In this document: one piece after another, positions 18,564 through 32,000 of the stretch
Numbering within the stretch: the stretch's first letter is position 1
Layout: the number at the start of each line of letters is the position of its first letter
DNA from: Isoetes taiwanensis
Lineage: Eukaryota > Streptophyta > Lycopodiopsida > Isoetales > Isoetaceae
NCBI GenBank assembly: GCA_021234155.1
Contig: JAJEKV010000059.1
Span: forward strand, 661,844-725,843
DNA: 64,000 nucleotides
Reading direction: 5' to 3'
Made by a program: the position numbers and the translations under genes
Notes under the pieces: model-generated
Told to the model about the DNA's origin: nothing
The model's database searches: none
What the model saw: the letters and a program-made list of their open reading frames with translations, nothing else

Positions 18564-20938
18564 TGCTCCTCTTCTGCGATGGCTCCGATTTGTGCGGCTG
18601 ACTCCATTCTTTCTATTCCGACCACGTTCTTCTTTTTGTGCGGCGACAATGTCCTTTACGTTTCCGGATTACGTTCTATTTTGTTTGTGCGGTGACTCGT
18701 TTCTTTACGTGCGGCGACTCCGGCGATGGCGTAACAAAGCCTTCTTCCTTTCGAAGCTTTCTGTGCAGCGACTCCGGAGATGGTGTAACAGAGCTTTCTT
18801 CTTTCGAAGCTTTTTCTTTCTTCTCTCTTTACGAAGCTTTTTCTTTCTTTTCTTTCGGAAGCTTTTTCTTTCTTTTCTTTTCGAAGCTTTTCTTCTTTAA
18901 GGTTTTCTTTTTTGAAGCTTATGCAGTATATCGTACATTTAATCACTTATCCTCGGTCGAATCCTTCAAAAATCTGTGGCCTTCTCTCAATGATCTCCGA
19001 CCTAATCGATTTCCATCCTCATCTACATCCCTAATTAGTCTTTCGAGTTTGGCAGAAACTAAATCATCCTGCGTGTGTCGTTTTCTTGGTCGAAAGCAAA
19101 GATCTTGTGAGCCAATTACTCCGGCAGATCTGCTTCAAAGTTGGATCCTAAAAACTTAAACCTAGAAGCGGGCTCTTCCATGCGCTCGAGCTTCATGTTG
19201 GGAGAAACCCTCAAAATCTGCAAGCATTGGGAAAGGGGAATGTAAGGAATCTGTTGCTGGAGCTTTGGACCCGGGTTCACTTCCCTGGGCAGTAAATGTT
19301 CAATGTTCTGTAAAATTAAAACAAGAAAGCAGAATGCGAGTCAAAATGCAGGTAGAAATCTTAGAATGCAAGTAAGAATCTGGGAATGCAAGCAGTATGT
19401 TGAGTAAAAACTTAGAATGCAAAGAAGGGGACATTCCGGTAAAGAATATATGGCACGTGGTGGCAGCTCATTGGCAGATTGGACAGAATGAACCCTAACC
19501 AAACTTTACGTGTAAAGAATGCCAAGCTCTTTTATAGAGATGGAGAGTTTTTGTATGTAATGCTTTATTGTTGTTTTGTTTGAAAAAACTTTATTGTCTC
19601 CACACCAATACGCTTGACTCCATCCACAGTCACCATTCCGGTGCAAGCCCTCTGCCACGATTCTCTGCATGACGACTGGAGCATTTTTTTTTCTTTCCGC
19701 TCCTTCTTTCTCTTCATGCTTGTTTGTATCTAGACTTAGGATTTTTCACCATATGATCTAGACATTTTTACTCCTTCAATTTCTTGTGCATTAAATAGGT
19801 TGCTCTCCAACTTCACTGCTACCTCTCAGATTATGATATGACCATCATATTTAACACTTGACGTCCTTCTGTACCAAATGATCCGAGTCAAGACGGATCA
19901 CTCTAAAGATGACTGCTGCAGCTTAAAAAATCAAATCTTCAAGAAGACCATGATTGAGCTGTTGCAGAAAACCAAAGCCATGGTGCAAGAACTAGAACTT
20001 ATGGAATGGAAATCCAAAGCCTCCTTTAGGCTCGTTCGGGTATAGGAGAATGCAGATGATCATAAGATTGTCGAGTTAAGGCTAAATTCAAAAGCTACAA
20101 GCTCTTGTCCCTTGCTGCTAAAGAACTCAAGGGCATCACAGCGGATCATGAAACAACTTGGAGTCCACTAAGACTTGCATCATCAGTGGCTATTTCAATT
20201 GTCGAGATGTCACAAAATGCCCCTGTCCCAGTTGTACTAAGCTGGCTAGTCAGAACATGGACAAGAACACGACCAAAGTCTCCAGCTTGCACCTGAGTTC
20301 CAGAGTTCCAACCATGGGCAAATACGACAAACTAAATGGTATCTTATCTTTCAAAAATGCTCTTCTATGCATGATGGTGGGGTCCCTGTCAAAGAAAAGG
20401 AATATAATATAAACAAAAAGGGTCATACGCTTGATTTGTTTAACATTGTTGACAAAACTGCTGAAAATAGATATGCTAACAATGGTATTCTTATCCACTT
20501 TCCCTCAGCCTGTCCTGATATTGATAGGGTCAAGCAATGGCTCAATACGGTGATTCATATCCCCATCCTCTCCATTCTCAAGCTTGATAACAGGACTTAC
20601 CAGATTCTGTGTAGAGATACCCCTCACAGGAATAGATGCATGTGGCTCAGTACATTTGAATCTCAATGGTTGTGGAAAACGCTTATGTGCAGAGGAAGGA
20701 AGCCCCTTTTGTAGCTCTTCTTACTTGCTTTGCTTTTATACTCCACAAAGAACAAACTTTTGATGTTTTTTCTTTTCTGTTGCCTCGGGAACTTTTGCCA
20801 AGGTTTATAAAGTTTAATGCCAGAAGGTAATTGTTGCTTCGAAATGAGTTTTAGAGAAATACTTTGGGAATGCTAACACAATTTGGCATGATGCATGCCT
20901 AGTTTCGTTATTCATTTCTCTAACCCTTTCATGCAGCA
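18564..20938 (+). repeat. Dispersed repeat R, copy 1 (solo-LTR-like), interrupted
   Basis: Homologous to 49022-50593 throughout except for an extra segment at about 19730-20625. Begins TG and ends CA like an LTR. Near its left end is a tandem motif with GCGACTCCGGCGATGG and repeated TTCGAAGCTT sites set in T/C-rich spacers (18700-18900). A TATA-like CTTTTATAGAG lies near 19530. The right end reads CCCTTTCATGCAGCA. No target duplication was convincing. LTR identity is inferred from TG/CA ends and the promoter-like element. Confidence 0.7.
19730..20625 (+). mobile_element. About 900-bp insertion within repeat R copy 1, DUF4283-like coding remnant
   Basis: This segment is absent from the second copy of repeat R, where the flanking phrases CATGCTTGTTTGT and ATAGATGCATGTGGCTC are nearly adjacent. 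It contains broken open frames, including a Cys-containing stretch (CRDVTKCPCPSCTK, near 20210) and VKQWLNTVIHIPILSILKL (about 20530-20590), which loosely resembles the DUF4283 fold of LINE ORF1 proteins. Exact ends and target duplication were not resolved. Confidence 0.45.
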
Positions 20939-21850
20939 TGTCACTCTTATCTGGTGTCAGATTTCGGCGTGGTTGGGCTCGTTGGAAAGCTTGTTCCGAG
21001 CTCTTTCCGGAAGGTATATAGTTTCAGCAGTTTTGCATGTGGCTTGTTGCCGCAAACAGCTGATTTCCGGACTGGTTCGGATGTCATGGCTCCTGCTAGA
21101 AAGCATGATTTCATTAATTAGAAGAAATTTGGAATTCTCGTTTAGCATGAAATAGGTTAGCGGGTAGCCATACAGTGCAAAAACTGCTACCAACTGAGTA
21201 AAAGTTGGCATTTTTTTGCACAAATTCTGCAAATGATTCAGTGTTCTGCGGAAATATAATTTTTACAGCTCATGCAAAGGTCCATCGCCAGTAGAATGTA
21301 GTAGGAGGGAATGCTCAAATTTATCGCAAGAATCGCGAACGCGATGTTTCGCAGCTGAAAGGAGACAAAATAATGAGCCTTTTATTAAGACCATATGAGA
21401 GCATTGTGTTAAAATAAGGTACCGAGGAGCAAGCATATCACAAAAAATTCAGTATTTAAAGCCATATAATTGCTACAGAGGATCGCGGTCGCGATTATTT
21501 ATAGCATTAAACATATGGTAAAAGATATGGTTAAAGACAAAAAGATATAGTAATACATATTCCTGAAACCAAAATTTCCATTGAAGGAAGTAATATACAA
21601 CATTCATTATTCTGATTGTGTTTCAGATACTTGATCAGGTATCACACCCATTTCATTGGCCATGCGGATGACATGCTCCCTACCCAATTCCATAGCTTGT
21701 GTTGTGTCCATCTCACGAATAACTGTGACCTCACGGAATCTCAACACCTATGGCGTTTGCGATCTTATTTGCAGATGTGAATCAGGGCTCCCATTTATCG
21801 CCCATCCCTTTGACTTTGCCCGCCTATAAGTTCCTTCTCGGATTCGGTAG
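20939..21850. other. Spacer with two array C palindromes at its right side
   Basis: No gene supported. Palindromes ATCGCGAACGCGAT (21332-21345) and ATCGCGGTCGCGAT (21482-21495) share the ATCGCG / CGCGAT arms of the array at 38541-38835. They lie beyond the 3' end of the interrupted minus-strand gene of element C. Confidence 0.6.
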
Positions 21851-24800
21851 CAATCTTTGTGGATGAGAGCTTACGCTTCTTCTTTGGTACACGATGCTCT
21901 TGTGTCGAGAGAACCTCATCTTCGATCGGTTTCCATGTCTTTGTTGGTCCGCTTCCATGTTTGGTGGTCTACCACGTATTCAAACTTATGTTACTTTGTC
22001 AAGAAAGGCATGTACCCATCAAGCTTCTCATTAAGTGCACTCAATTTTTTGAAAAGTGGGCTCGGGGCTTCTATACCTTTTTAGGTCTCTTCAAGCAAGC
22101 GCTTTGTTTCTTGCATTCTCTCTTCAGTAGGACTTAGCATCGAGGTTCTCCAAAATGGAATCCAGCTTTGATAGATCTGTGTTTTGGGTGATATCGATGT
22201 TAGGCGAGAGATTTGGATCAGGCTCAACATTCTTCGCTTTCTCTTCTTCTTCAAACCCCAGGTACTTTGATTGGCCATTTTCTCAAGCGTTTCCAAGAGC
22301 GCCCTCAGGAAAGCGGCACACTTTACCTGAACTTTTGAAGGCCACGCTCTTTTTGCCTTGCATAAGAGCAACCGCGAAGAAGCTGTCAAAGTAAAAAGAA
22401 ATCGAGCGCAACCATCGGTCGGCACCAATTTGTTCAACAATATGGTAGGCATCACGAGGTTTTCGGTGACATTTCAATACAAGATCTCCTTCCATTGCCG
22501 CCCATTTGAATCTTGGTTTGCTTTTGTAAAAAGAGTCTGAAATTTCTTTTTATCTTCTCATCGGCATCCTCATTACATTAGCGGCATTGGAGGCAATGGT
22601 GTTGACTTAGGAGCCTTGCGGGTGTGGAGATAGGCGAAGGTCCAGCTCTGGTTGCACGGGTGCTACGAACATCACTCCTGTTAATGCACATATGACTAAT
22701 AAAATCGCGATGTTCTTTCACCCTTCGTTTGCTCTCCCATCCCATTTCTTCATAAGAACCTAAAGATAGGTAGCCCCATGCTGAATTTGCTTTCATTGCA
22801 TACAAGCAATTGGGCAAATTCACTTGCGCATGATAATAACCAAGTGATAAACTTTGGCATTCGTCATGGTAGCTATCCTTGTAAATAGATTGTGTGTATT
22901 TCTTGCAATCCCATACCTTGTTTATCCCTCGGATGTCAATGAATATCAATGTCGCATTCTCGACACTTGGGAGGAAGTAGGGATGCCATCCTTAAATCCT
23001 TTGCTATGACAATATTTTTTCTTTTCCTTTCTTTTTCTAGCCTCTTCGGCTTTAGAATATTCGATTGGCTCGGAAAGGCTACGGTAGGTTACCTAGTGTA
23101 TGATCCTTGTTATAGTTAGCCTTCCGCGTACTCACTGTATCCATTATCGATATATCCAAGTATTCTCTGTTCATTCAAATCGGGAAAAGCCCGAAGCAAT
23201 TCCTCCCACTATCGAAATCCTTCGCAGCAAATTTGTGGCATAAAATAAAATTTCGCGCCTCATAAAAGTGAGGGTTACGATGTCGGTTGCCGGTTGTTTG
23301 CAATCAAATCTCCCGCTATAACCGGGATTTGCACCTTTAAATACGTCTTGCCTTCTATAATTCATTCGCCCTCTGCATTCGACATACCTCGTAACAACCG
23401 AGCCAGGTCTTGTTAAAGAATTCTTTGGATGGCTTGTCAGGAAACTCACCATGGTCGCCATCGAGTTTACGACTCACCCTGGGCAGGCAACTTCCATTAA
23501 CTTCTTAAAACCTTCTCATCCATAAAATAAATTGTTTTCATCCTTAAGCTCCCTGCACTTTCAAGGTGGTCGTTGCAATTTCATGGAAATCCTGCAGAAG
23601 CAAAAGGTCATCAAGATCGCCCGGCGATGTTGTTGAGTAGAAAATAAATAAATACCTTCCAAGCTGAAGTTGTAGCTGTCCCTATAGGTCCTTGTGGAGG
23701 ACAGCCATAAAGTTAAGCAATGCCGATGACGAAGTTGTTGCGATTTTCAATCGGTGGCTCTCTGTACCGCATTTGTTTTGCAATTGCCGTTGCATTGAAT
23801 ACTCAACTCTATATATTCCTTGTGCGCAAGATTTCCGTTGAGCACCCTCGATCTTCTTCTAGCATATACTTTGGCAAATTCTAGTTCTTTGCTCCAACTG
23901 GCCGGCAATACAGAACAAAGGAGTTGTGTCGGCGCCAAATCTTTGTGGTTGCCGAAATAATATAAAATTTCTTGCCCTTCAAATCTTACGGATTGCTCCA
24001 TGTCACACTCCTCACGAAAGATAGACAACCATCAAGTCAAATCTACATAACGAGTGTCCAAAAAGATAAAAAACCGTTACACGGTAATAGGGTCAAGCGG
24101 CCGCGACGTCGGCCAGTGTGAGGACCTCTCTGTCGGGTATGTCTTGAAGCTTTTAACCAGAGTTTGAACATGGTCATTTGACCGCATTCTGTGTGTCAAG
24201 TTTGCTGGTGCAGGTTCACAATCAAAAATAGAAATCTTTGTAAACCAATTAACCCCTAAGGGGTAAAACCTTTTGAACTGTTTCAAGCTCCGAGTGGTTT
24301 GCTCTGCCATCTTGCGTTCCTCTTCCGGATTGAACTTCAACTCGACTGGAATGGCAGGTGCGTGGGGCCATGTCAATGCTAGTTTAGAGGAGGCTGGGGG
24401 AGGGGGGGTTGAGAACTGCTGGGCTGCGGGCTATCGTCAGCAGGTGTCAGATTTCTAAGGGTAATTTTGAAAGGACGGAGTTTTTTTGGAATAAATCCAC
24501 CAGATGTAGTGCTATCTGGGGCCTTCAAAGCAAGAGGAAGAGTATGGTTAATAATACCGGAGGGGTTTATCGTGGATTGTGGTTCTTCAACAACCATTTT
24601 TGGTGCTGACGTCTCTCCCAAAGTAGCAATAGGCTTCACACTCTTTTTCTTGGCCACAACTCTTAGCCAATTGGTGTCCATCACGGAGGGGGCATTTTTC
24701 GTCCGGCGCTTTCAAAGCATTTCGGAGGCTTCTTGTGCGTAGACAAACCATTTACGCATGCCGAGAACCCTACCAATATGTCTCTGTTTCCCTTTATTCA

Positions 24801-25096
24801 CGACAAAGATAGAGATTCATAGGATGGCAACAACCAGCCATAACCCTTAGGCGATGTGGGGGCGTTTTTCCGGTGGGTGGCTTGTTCGTTTTGCTTCGTC
24901 ATCAAGGGCCGGATCATAATTGCGCCATTTCAAAATGTACTCGAGGAATTGCAATGCTTGTGTGCCCTCAATGCTGCATATGATAGCATCTTGCACATTG
25001 TTCTTCGTGCCTTCCCACATTGCTACCACTATGCCAACTTGCTCAACGTCCTCAGGTTTCTTTCCGGTCGCGAGGGCGGCCGCGAGGTCCTTTACT
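21850..25096 (-). pseudogene. Gene C1, 3' part: unknown protein, frameshifted, split by an LTR retrotransposon
   Basis: Reading leftwards from the insertion site, the open stretches are: 25096-24847 (KKPEDVEQVGIVVAMWEG), 24684-24379 (Pro/Ser-rich end), 24376-24077 (with NDHVQTLVKSFKTYP), 24028-23747 (KELEFAKVYARRRSRVLNGN), about 23460-23170, 22949-22578 (YHAQVNLPNCLYAMKANSAWG) and 22455-22081 (Lys-rich end). They read as one long protein broken by frameshifts and stops. The 'NDHVQ.LV.SFK' phrase weakly recalls ParB-like domains ('..HV..L..SI...G'), but I would not assign it. It faces away from the DUF7869-like gene at 41 kb, as gene B1 does from B2. Confidence 0.5.
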
Positions 25097-25101
25097 GCGA
25101 T
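25097..25101. repeat. Left target-site duplication GCGAT
   Basis: GCGAT directly abuts the left LTR (25102) and recurs at 38296-38300 beyond the right LTR. Removing the element and one GCGAT restores an uninterrupted minus-strand frame (LLAVIA joined to VKDLAAALATG), which independently supports this duplication. Confidence 0.85.
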
Positions 25102-26671
25102 TGTGGCGTCCCCTACTGGGTATCACGGTGCACTCACCGGTATACAAAGCGAGGGAGTTCTTCCCCACACCAGCCCCATGGCGTCTGGGGCCCTCCACAT
25201 ATCATTTGCACCGTAACGAGGTCACCGATTGGGAAGAGTGAAGGTGTCATTCTACCCCGTCTCCCTCAGGGCCTACCTAGCTGCGGAAGCGTAAACATAC
25301 ATGTCAGTAGCACATACATCAACATCCTGCGACCACCGCGAAGGATGGTCCTCCTCATATCTGCATAGACAAGGATCAGCACATCACATAGGGGATCCTA
25401 CCCAAGGCTCGAACCAAGGATGGCCCGGCGGCTTGGGTCCCCGTGACCGTTCTTGAGGGGAATTCATGGCAATGGATTTGGCTGGCATAAGAGCATGGCA
25501 TAGGGTTGTCCACTCCATCCGCCCCTCCTGTGCACACTTTGCGAGTAGGCTGAAAAGTGTTGGGACGTTGTAGCCATGGGATGCATAGCCGAAGGGGCTA
25601 TTCACGGGTCTCATCCTCCCCGGTTAGATGGGGCGGTGGGATCACTCCCCTCGAGAGATCTACATGCTAACTCAAGGTGACTAGAGGGCCCTTTGCAGAG
25701 TATTCGGATTGAACCCACTGGAAAGTGTACACCACTTCCGCGAGGTGTCGAGCCCATGCCTTACCCTTTTCGGTGGTAAGCCATTAGACCTAGTCACAAT
25801 GATCCCCGGTAGGCTTTACACACCAGGGGATCGTTCAAGAGTCGAGGACATGAGCCTCCTTCTTAGCCGGTCGGCCCCTTCACCCACAACCGGGTGTGGC
25901 TCTTGTACCGGGGCGAATCTACGATTGTGCTAGAGAGGCTACTCTAGGAGCATCAACTACAAGCTTTGGGGCCTCTACCCCCTTCCCAATACAAGGAGTT
26001 CACGGAGATACATCATCCAAATACATCATAGAAGAACTAAAAGAACTAGATCTAATCATAGAGTTAGGTTCTTTAGTTAGTGTCCGAGATCTAAGATCTA
26101 GATAGGCTGCTATGGGCAATTTAATAGTCTAAACCCTACGATTCTATGATTAGAAGGCGGTTTAAGCTATTAAATTGACCAAACTCCTGATCCTTGTGTG
26201 GCTCCTCGACTGAGTTCAACCATCCGCCTGGCGAGGCGGCGGTCAGGGAAACCGATGGTGCACCGGGCTTGGGCGTCACGGGAGGCGGTTTTGGCTCTGG
26301 GGGCAGCCAAAGCGGAGCTCTAAAACCCTAAGGACGAAAAACTAGCAAGCTAGGGTTTTCCTACCCTAAATAGACATGGGGTTTAGGCTAGGGTTTCCAA
26401 TTACCCAATTTGGCATGTGGGATAATTGGAAAGGCCCCACTTGCCTTTAATGGCTAGGTGGCAAAAAATATGCCAACATGGAAGGTGTGCCCTCATTAAT
26501 GTGCACATGTGCACATTAATAATATATGAACACTCTAGCAAGTTGCCCCTAGGGCTACTTACCTTGCTATCCGTTGGCGCATTACACGTCGGTCGGGGCG
26601 TATGCGGCGTGACGGGGCGATACAAATATACGATCACGGGACCCAGGTATCTTTGTCTTTGGAACATCACA
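25102..26671 (-). repeat. Left LTR (3' LTR of the minus-strand element)
   Basis: 1570 bp, beginning TGTGGCGTCC and ending GGAACATCACA on the plus strand. Homologous to 36713-38293 along its whole length. The stretch 26310-26560 is almost identical to the other LTR, whereas GC-rich stretches (for example 26220-26300) differ by many small changes. Confidence 0.92.
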
Positions 26672-27549
26672 TTCCCCACCTTGAAAATGATCTTTGTCCG
26701 CAGACATCGTGGGTCTCCCCACCTTGGGATCTTCCTAACACGCCTTTTGCAATCAGCGTGATCTCTACAATATAATATTTATACATTTATCCACGATTAC
26801 CCTAAGGTAATTACTTTTTAGAACATTATTCGTCATTATATTATGGAATACTTATCAATTCATAACACCATTAACAAGTTATTCACTATCTTAAGTTAGA
26901 CAAAATTTCAACATTTCATATCTATAATTATTGTCCGAGGTACTCTTCATTCCTTGCAACACATTCCAACAAAACTTGTGTTGCAAGTCTTCGTAGCTCG
27001 ACCTCCTTGCCCTCCGGAGCGCTCTACTGGCCTGCAGGTCGACACTACGTTAGTACCGTTTTAATTATTTAATAAATTTTGGTTATATGGTGACCACCCC
27101 ACCTATCTACATGAATGCATGGCTAATCTCCCGGCGTAGGAAGAGGATGAATCTTCCATAATGGCCGTGGAGACAGCGCCTATATGCCTATATGCCACTC
27201 ATGCCTACACCTCTAGTTGCCCAGCGTGGAGGATATCCTTCTCGCGTGGGGGGCGTGAAGGATGGATTCCTCCTATCAAAGCATATATGGGGCTAAAGGT
27301 GCTTTCCCTATCAATGCATTCCTTAATGACCTCTTTTCTCTCGAGGTCGTCTCCTTCCGTGGGACAGAAGTAGACTTTCTAATCTACCTTCCACTCGCCC
27401 ATGCCCGAAACGCGGTCATGCCTCACGTTGACATTACACCCGCCCTAGAGATCACCGTAGTGGTCTCATCATCGGTAACAACGCATGCGATCCATACCAA
27501 GCATAGGTTGCATGCGTGGATTAATCTATACAAGAATTAACCTACACAA

Positions 27550-27843
27550 ATCGACATGCACGAGCCGATTTCTTGAGGAGATGACCTTGCCGTCCCATTG
27601 CTCCATAAATTGTGGGTACTGCTTTACTAAATCTTTCTTAAGTGCCCACGTGGCGTCTTCCACTGGTAAGTGTTTCCACTTGACCAAATACTGGAGGAAT
27701 TCCGACCTCCTTGTCTTCTTAAAAGCTTTATCAAGAATCATTTCTGGAATTATTTCCATTTTGCTCCTCAGATCATTTCCAACAGCGTTGGAGTGTCCAA
27801 GACTTAAATGCGGATTTGGAGTATGCTTCTTCAACAAACTCAC
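27550..27843 (-). pseudogene. Chromodomain at the C-terminus of the retrotransposon polyprotein
   Basis: The minus strand reads PEMILDKAFKKTRRSEFLQY, then LVKWKHLPVEDATW and LVKQYPQF, the standard plant chromovirus chromodomain with its aromatic cage region (Y-L-V-K-W, E-D-A-T-W). It steers integration toward marked chromatin. The frame is open here but is separated from the integrase by shifts. Confidence 0.9.
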
Positions 27844-27853
27844 GTGGAAGACC

Positions 27854-28769
27854 TTATGAATCTTTAGGTGTCTTTGGCAAATCCAACTTGTAGGATTGAT
27901 TACCTACTCTCTTGATTATTCGAAGGGTCCAGCCCACCTTGGAGCAAGCTTCTTGCAATTGCCAATCCGAGCTTAGCTGCTTCACCTTTATCTTGAGCCA
28001 TACATCATCTCCAACTTTGAACTCTCTCGACTGTTCGATGCTTGTCGGCGTGATGCTCTTCGGCGACTTCTTGCTGCTAGCGGATAACCTCGAACTTCTT
28101 CCACGAGCTGCTGCATATCGGCCAACATCTGGCTGCGAAACTTCTACTTTTGACACGGGGTTGTGCCAAGTAATGCGGAGTTGCCCGATAGCCATAATTG
28201 ATCATAAATGGCGACATTTGGGATGATTCACGCTTGGTGCTATTGTATGCAAACTCCACCAAGTGAATAAATTCTTCCCACATACTTTGCTTATTCCGGA
28301 CATAGTTTCTTAGCATGTCTTCTAAGATCTGTTGGTCCGCTCCGTTTGGCCATCCGTCGAGGATGATCTGCCCGTGCTCATGGATAGCTTAGTGCAGAAT
28401 CGTCGCAAAGAGGTCTTGCCAAAGGCACTCATGAACCGGATCCACAGCCGGAGATAATCTCCCTTGGCATGCCATGAAGCTTGAAGATCTCTTTGGTGAA
28501 GAGCTTTCTTTGTATCCATAGTCTGTATCGTGGTCACGCAAGGCACAAAATGTGCCATCTTTGACAACTTGTCGACCACTACCATCAAGGCATCCTTGCC
28601 TCTCATTTGTTCTTGGGAGTCTGTGATGAAATCCATCTTTGATGACCTCCCACTTAGCGTTTGGCACCGCTAATGGCTCTAATGCCCACGGAATTGGCTG
28701 CTCCGCCGTCTGGCGGCATAGCCGACATTCCTTGATGTAGCGAGCTATTTGCTTCTTCATTCCGGCCAA
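27854..28769 (-). pseudogene. Integrase region of the retrotransposon
   Basis: In order on the minus strand: zinc-finger end CRLCRQTAEQP (about 28710); catalytic-core start DFITDSQEQMRG and VVVDKLSKMAHFVP (28636-28540); STDGQTERTNR (about 28350); MWEEFIHLVEFAYNST (about 28290-28230); and the C-terminal FKVGDDVWLK (about 28010). All are hallmarks of Ty3/gypsy integrase. At least three frame changes separate them. Confidence 0.88.
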
Positions 28770-29149
28770 GTAATAGGCTGCTGCGCGACTTTGAAATATG
28801 TTTTCATGAATCCCGCATGGCCAGCTATTGGGCTGTTGTGCGTGTCATGGAGGATCAACTTCCTTATACCTGATGATTCGGATGCGCACAACTTGTTCTT
28901 ATGGTATAACAGGTTGCCTTCCTTCTTATAATGCTTGAAGGCCTCGGCTCTTTATCTGTTCTAGCCTCCTTAGAGAGGCTTGCCCATACTTCCACGGAAA
29001 TCCACATCCGTTGGCAAGGACTCTTCAATCCTCTTACCAAAGTCATTTGGAGGCGTCGAAATTGCGTTGCAATGCACTCTAGTTGTCGGGGGATGCCTTG
29101 GCGCATCTGCTACCACATTGAGTTTCCACGGCTTGTAGACTATATCAAA

Positions 29150-30430
29150 GTCAGTATTCCTCGAGGAACTCCATCCATCTCCGCTGCCTCAGTTGAGGTG
29201 TGGTTGCGTGAATACATATTGGAGGCTCGATGGTGGTATCCAATTGGAACTTCCTTCCCAAGAGGTAGTGCCTCCATATTCTTAGCATACGACAACTACG
29301 CAAGCAATTCACGATCGTCGCGTTGGGTGGCCAGCGTCACCGGCGTCGTTCATCTTCACGGAATCATACGCTACCACCGCTCCTCTTGCATAAACTGCTT
29401 TTGTAGCTATCTTACTGCATCATCCGTTGCTACAAGCTTATCCTTCTCCGGGTCGGCCCGAGGTTAAAAGGCCGGGGCTGTTGTTAAAGCTTCCTTCAAC
29501 AATTCAAACCCCTTTTGGGCTTTCTTGTGCCAATGCTCTGCAATCTTTCACCTTCTACGCCCTCGTCGGTGCGTTAACGGGGCTGCTATCTTAGCAAAGT
29601 TCTTTACGAACTTTCCTGTAGTACCCTGCTAGGCCAGAAAACCGACCCTCGTGCACATTCTTGGCGCCGACCCATCGAATCACTGCTTCAATCTTGGCGG
29701 GGTCGTCGAGATGCCTTCTGCCGAGATCACATGACCAAGGTATTCCACCTTCTGCTGTTGCGAAGTGGCGCCCGACAACTTGGCGTCCTGGCCCGGTGCC
29801 TCCTCAACTTCTCTAGCACCCTTCTCAAGTGTTGCCGCGTGCTCTTCAAGGGATGCGCTATACACCAAAATGTCATCAAAGAAAACAATCACAAAGGTGT
29901 CGGGGAACTCCACGAAGATATCGTTCATGAGCCTCATGAGCGTTGCGGGGGGCATTTGATAAGCCCGAAAGGCATCCTTTGTGAACTCATAATGCCCATC
30001 ACCTGGCGTCACGAAGGCGGTCTTGTGGATATCCTCCTCCTTTATCGTATCGATGGTAACCCGGCCTTAAAGTCGATTTTGAGAAGATCTTTGCTCCTTG
30101 AAGCTGATCCATCAAAGTCGTCGATCTTGGAAGGCGCATACTTGTTCTTAATGGTGTGCTTATTCAAGCTGTCTATAGTCTATGCACATCCTCAAAGATC
30201 CATCCTTCTTCTTGACAAAAGAATGGGCTCCAAGCGGCGAGACACTAGGTCTAATGAAACCTAGGTCGGCGGCTCTGCTAGCTGCTTCTTTAGCTCCGAC
30301 AACTCTGTGTTGTCATTCTATATGGAGCCTTGCTTGTGGGCTTTGTTCCTGGTTCGGAGTGCTATCTGCGCTTTTCGACTCCCCTATAAGGAGGGAGCTG
30401 CTTGATCTCATCACGGAAAGAGATCGTGGA
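29150..30430 (-). pseudogene. Reverse transcriptase and RNase H of the retrotransposon
   Basis: RT motifs: MRLMNDIFVEFPDTF and FFDDILVYSASLEEH (about 29960-29840) carry the catalytic F-x-D-D box; YLGHVISAEGI lies near 29720; the upstream [14 protein letters not shown] and [10 protein letters not shown]-type region lies near 30200-30120. RNase H remnants (LRIWRHYLLG, then QRRWMEFLEEY) lie at about 29300-29150 in shifting frames. The order RT then RNase H then integrase fits Ty3/gypsy. Confidence 0.88.
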
Positions 30431-30828
30431 ACTCCGTGATCAACTTAGCTATTTGCCTCGGCAACTTGGCGAGCATCTTGTCTTCTTTGCTTCCTTCCAA
30501 TTCCGGCTCACTAATCTCAAGCTTGAAGATGTATGCTACCTGCTCCTCTTGATGCACTTGAGCGTACCGTTTAGAAGACATACACCGCATGATGGGGACA
30601 ACTTCTTTACTGTTATCTCAATGATCTTGCCGTCAGAGGGTGTTGGGAAGGTCACCTTCCGCTTTCCACAATCAATAATGGCCCTGCTGGTCCAAGGTAC
30701 TCCATATCTATTATCAAGTCATATTTGCCGATGCCCATTACCTCGCCCCCATCACGGATCTTAATCCCGACAGAGTCGATGTCAAAGTTGATTCTTTTAC
30801 ACTGCCGTGCGCCTTCTTGCTCCACTTG

Positions 30829-32000
30829 CTAAGACAAGCGGGCCTTGGCTTTGACTTTAATGGTTTCAACTTCAACATTTGAACCATTACGGGAGATCAC
30901 AAAGTTATGGCTACTTCCCGAATCTATCAGGACTATAAATGACTTGGCCTTGGCCTTTCCCACTGTGGAAATTACTTTATACTGGCTCTCTGCTTGCTCT
31001 GTATCTATTGCGGCAAAGATATGACACTCACCCTGAATGTAGTCGCGGGCCTCCTCGCCGTCGTCGTCAGTCAAAGTGTCCCAATCTCCCAACTCGCTAG
31101 CTATTTGCACTCATGACATATGGGCGGGTTCATTTGTTCTATGGCTTTGGCTGGAAACACACGAAGCAAAAGGCGCTTTTCTATGCACTCTGTCTCTTCT
31201 CCTTGGGCATGGCTGCCGAAGGATCGCCTTTGCTTTGGAGTAGTTTGACCCTTCTGTTTGTCTTTGAAAGACACACCGCTTCTTCTCTGCTTTGCTTCCC
31301 TTGATTGCCACTATATGGGGCTCACGGCTGGATCTGGTACGTTCTCGGGCTGAAGCGCCTGGCGCCTTTGCCTTTATCTTGGTAATCTTTCGCCTCGCCC
31401 ACTATTACGAGGTGTTCCTTGCAAGCTTATTGCCTTGGACTCAAAGCCGATCTTTGTTCTGGGGTTTATTGCCCTTACAAGCTTGCTGCGGATCTCCTCA
31501 TTCGGACCTTCAATGTAGCTTTCCAACTGCGTTGCTTCTCTCCTAACTTTGGCACATATAGCCTTAGCCTCATAAATTCCTACGTGTATTTAAATGCTTG
31601 ACTTGTTGCCTTCTTTGCAACACAATGAGCTTCTTTGCATCATCTTTGGACTTGTGCTCTCTTGGGGCGTAATGGCGAAGGCTTTAGCAAACTTCTTGAA
31701 CACGCAAGCATCCTGCTTAAACCATGAGCCTTGGCATAGCCCTTCCACCAAATCGTCTTTGCTCTCCCCGGGTTATTTGTTGCCACCCCTGCCTTTATCC
31801 TTATCCTTCATACCATAGGCATTGCCGTATTAGCTCATCTCGTCAAGCCAAGCCTCGCCTCCATGCGACTGTTCTGCTTTGAGAATTGCTTTCGAGCTTC
31901 GGCCTTCAAACATTTCCCAATGCGAGTCTACTTTCTTACGGTAGTAGAGGTTCTTGTGTCCCTTTGTCGTCCCTCGGGGTGGTTCCCTCGCCTTTCGATG
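30829..32000 (-). pseudogene. Gag and aspartic protease region of the retrotransposon
   Basis: Protease: FIVLIDSGSSHNFV (about 30960-30915) contains the D-S-G active-site triad. Gag: the minus strand at about 31540-31450 reads ATQLESYIEG, NEEIRSKLVRAI and NPRTKIGFES, the end of a typical plant gag; a Lys-rich nucleocapsid-like stretch with degraded Cys positions follows at about 31310-31110. Frames change repeatedly. Confidence 0.75.

Noticed and set aside
18529-19159. Long Phe/Ser-rich open frames with membrane-like character
   Set aside because: They fall in repeat R and come from TTC/TTT-rich simple sequence; the second copy has the same feature.
24080-24376. Firm assignment of gene C1 to a ParB-like family
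   Set aside because: Only one short phrase (NDHVQTLVKSFKTYP) resembles it, and the surrounding frame is broken.
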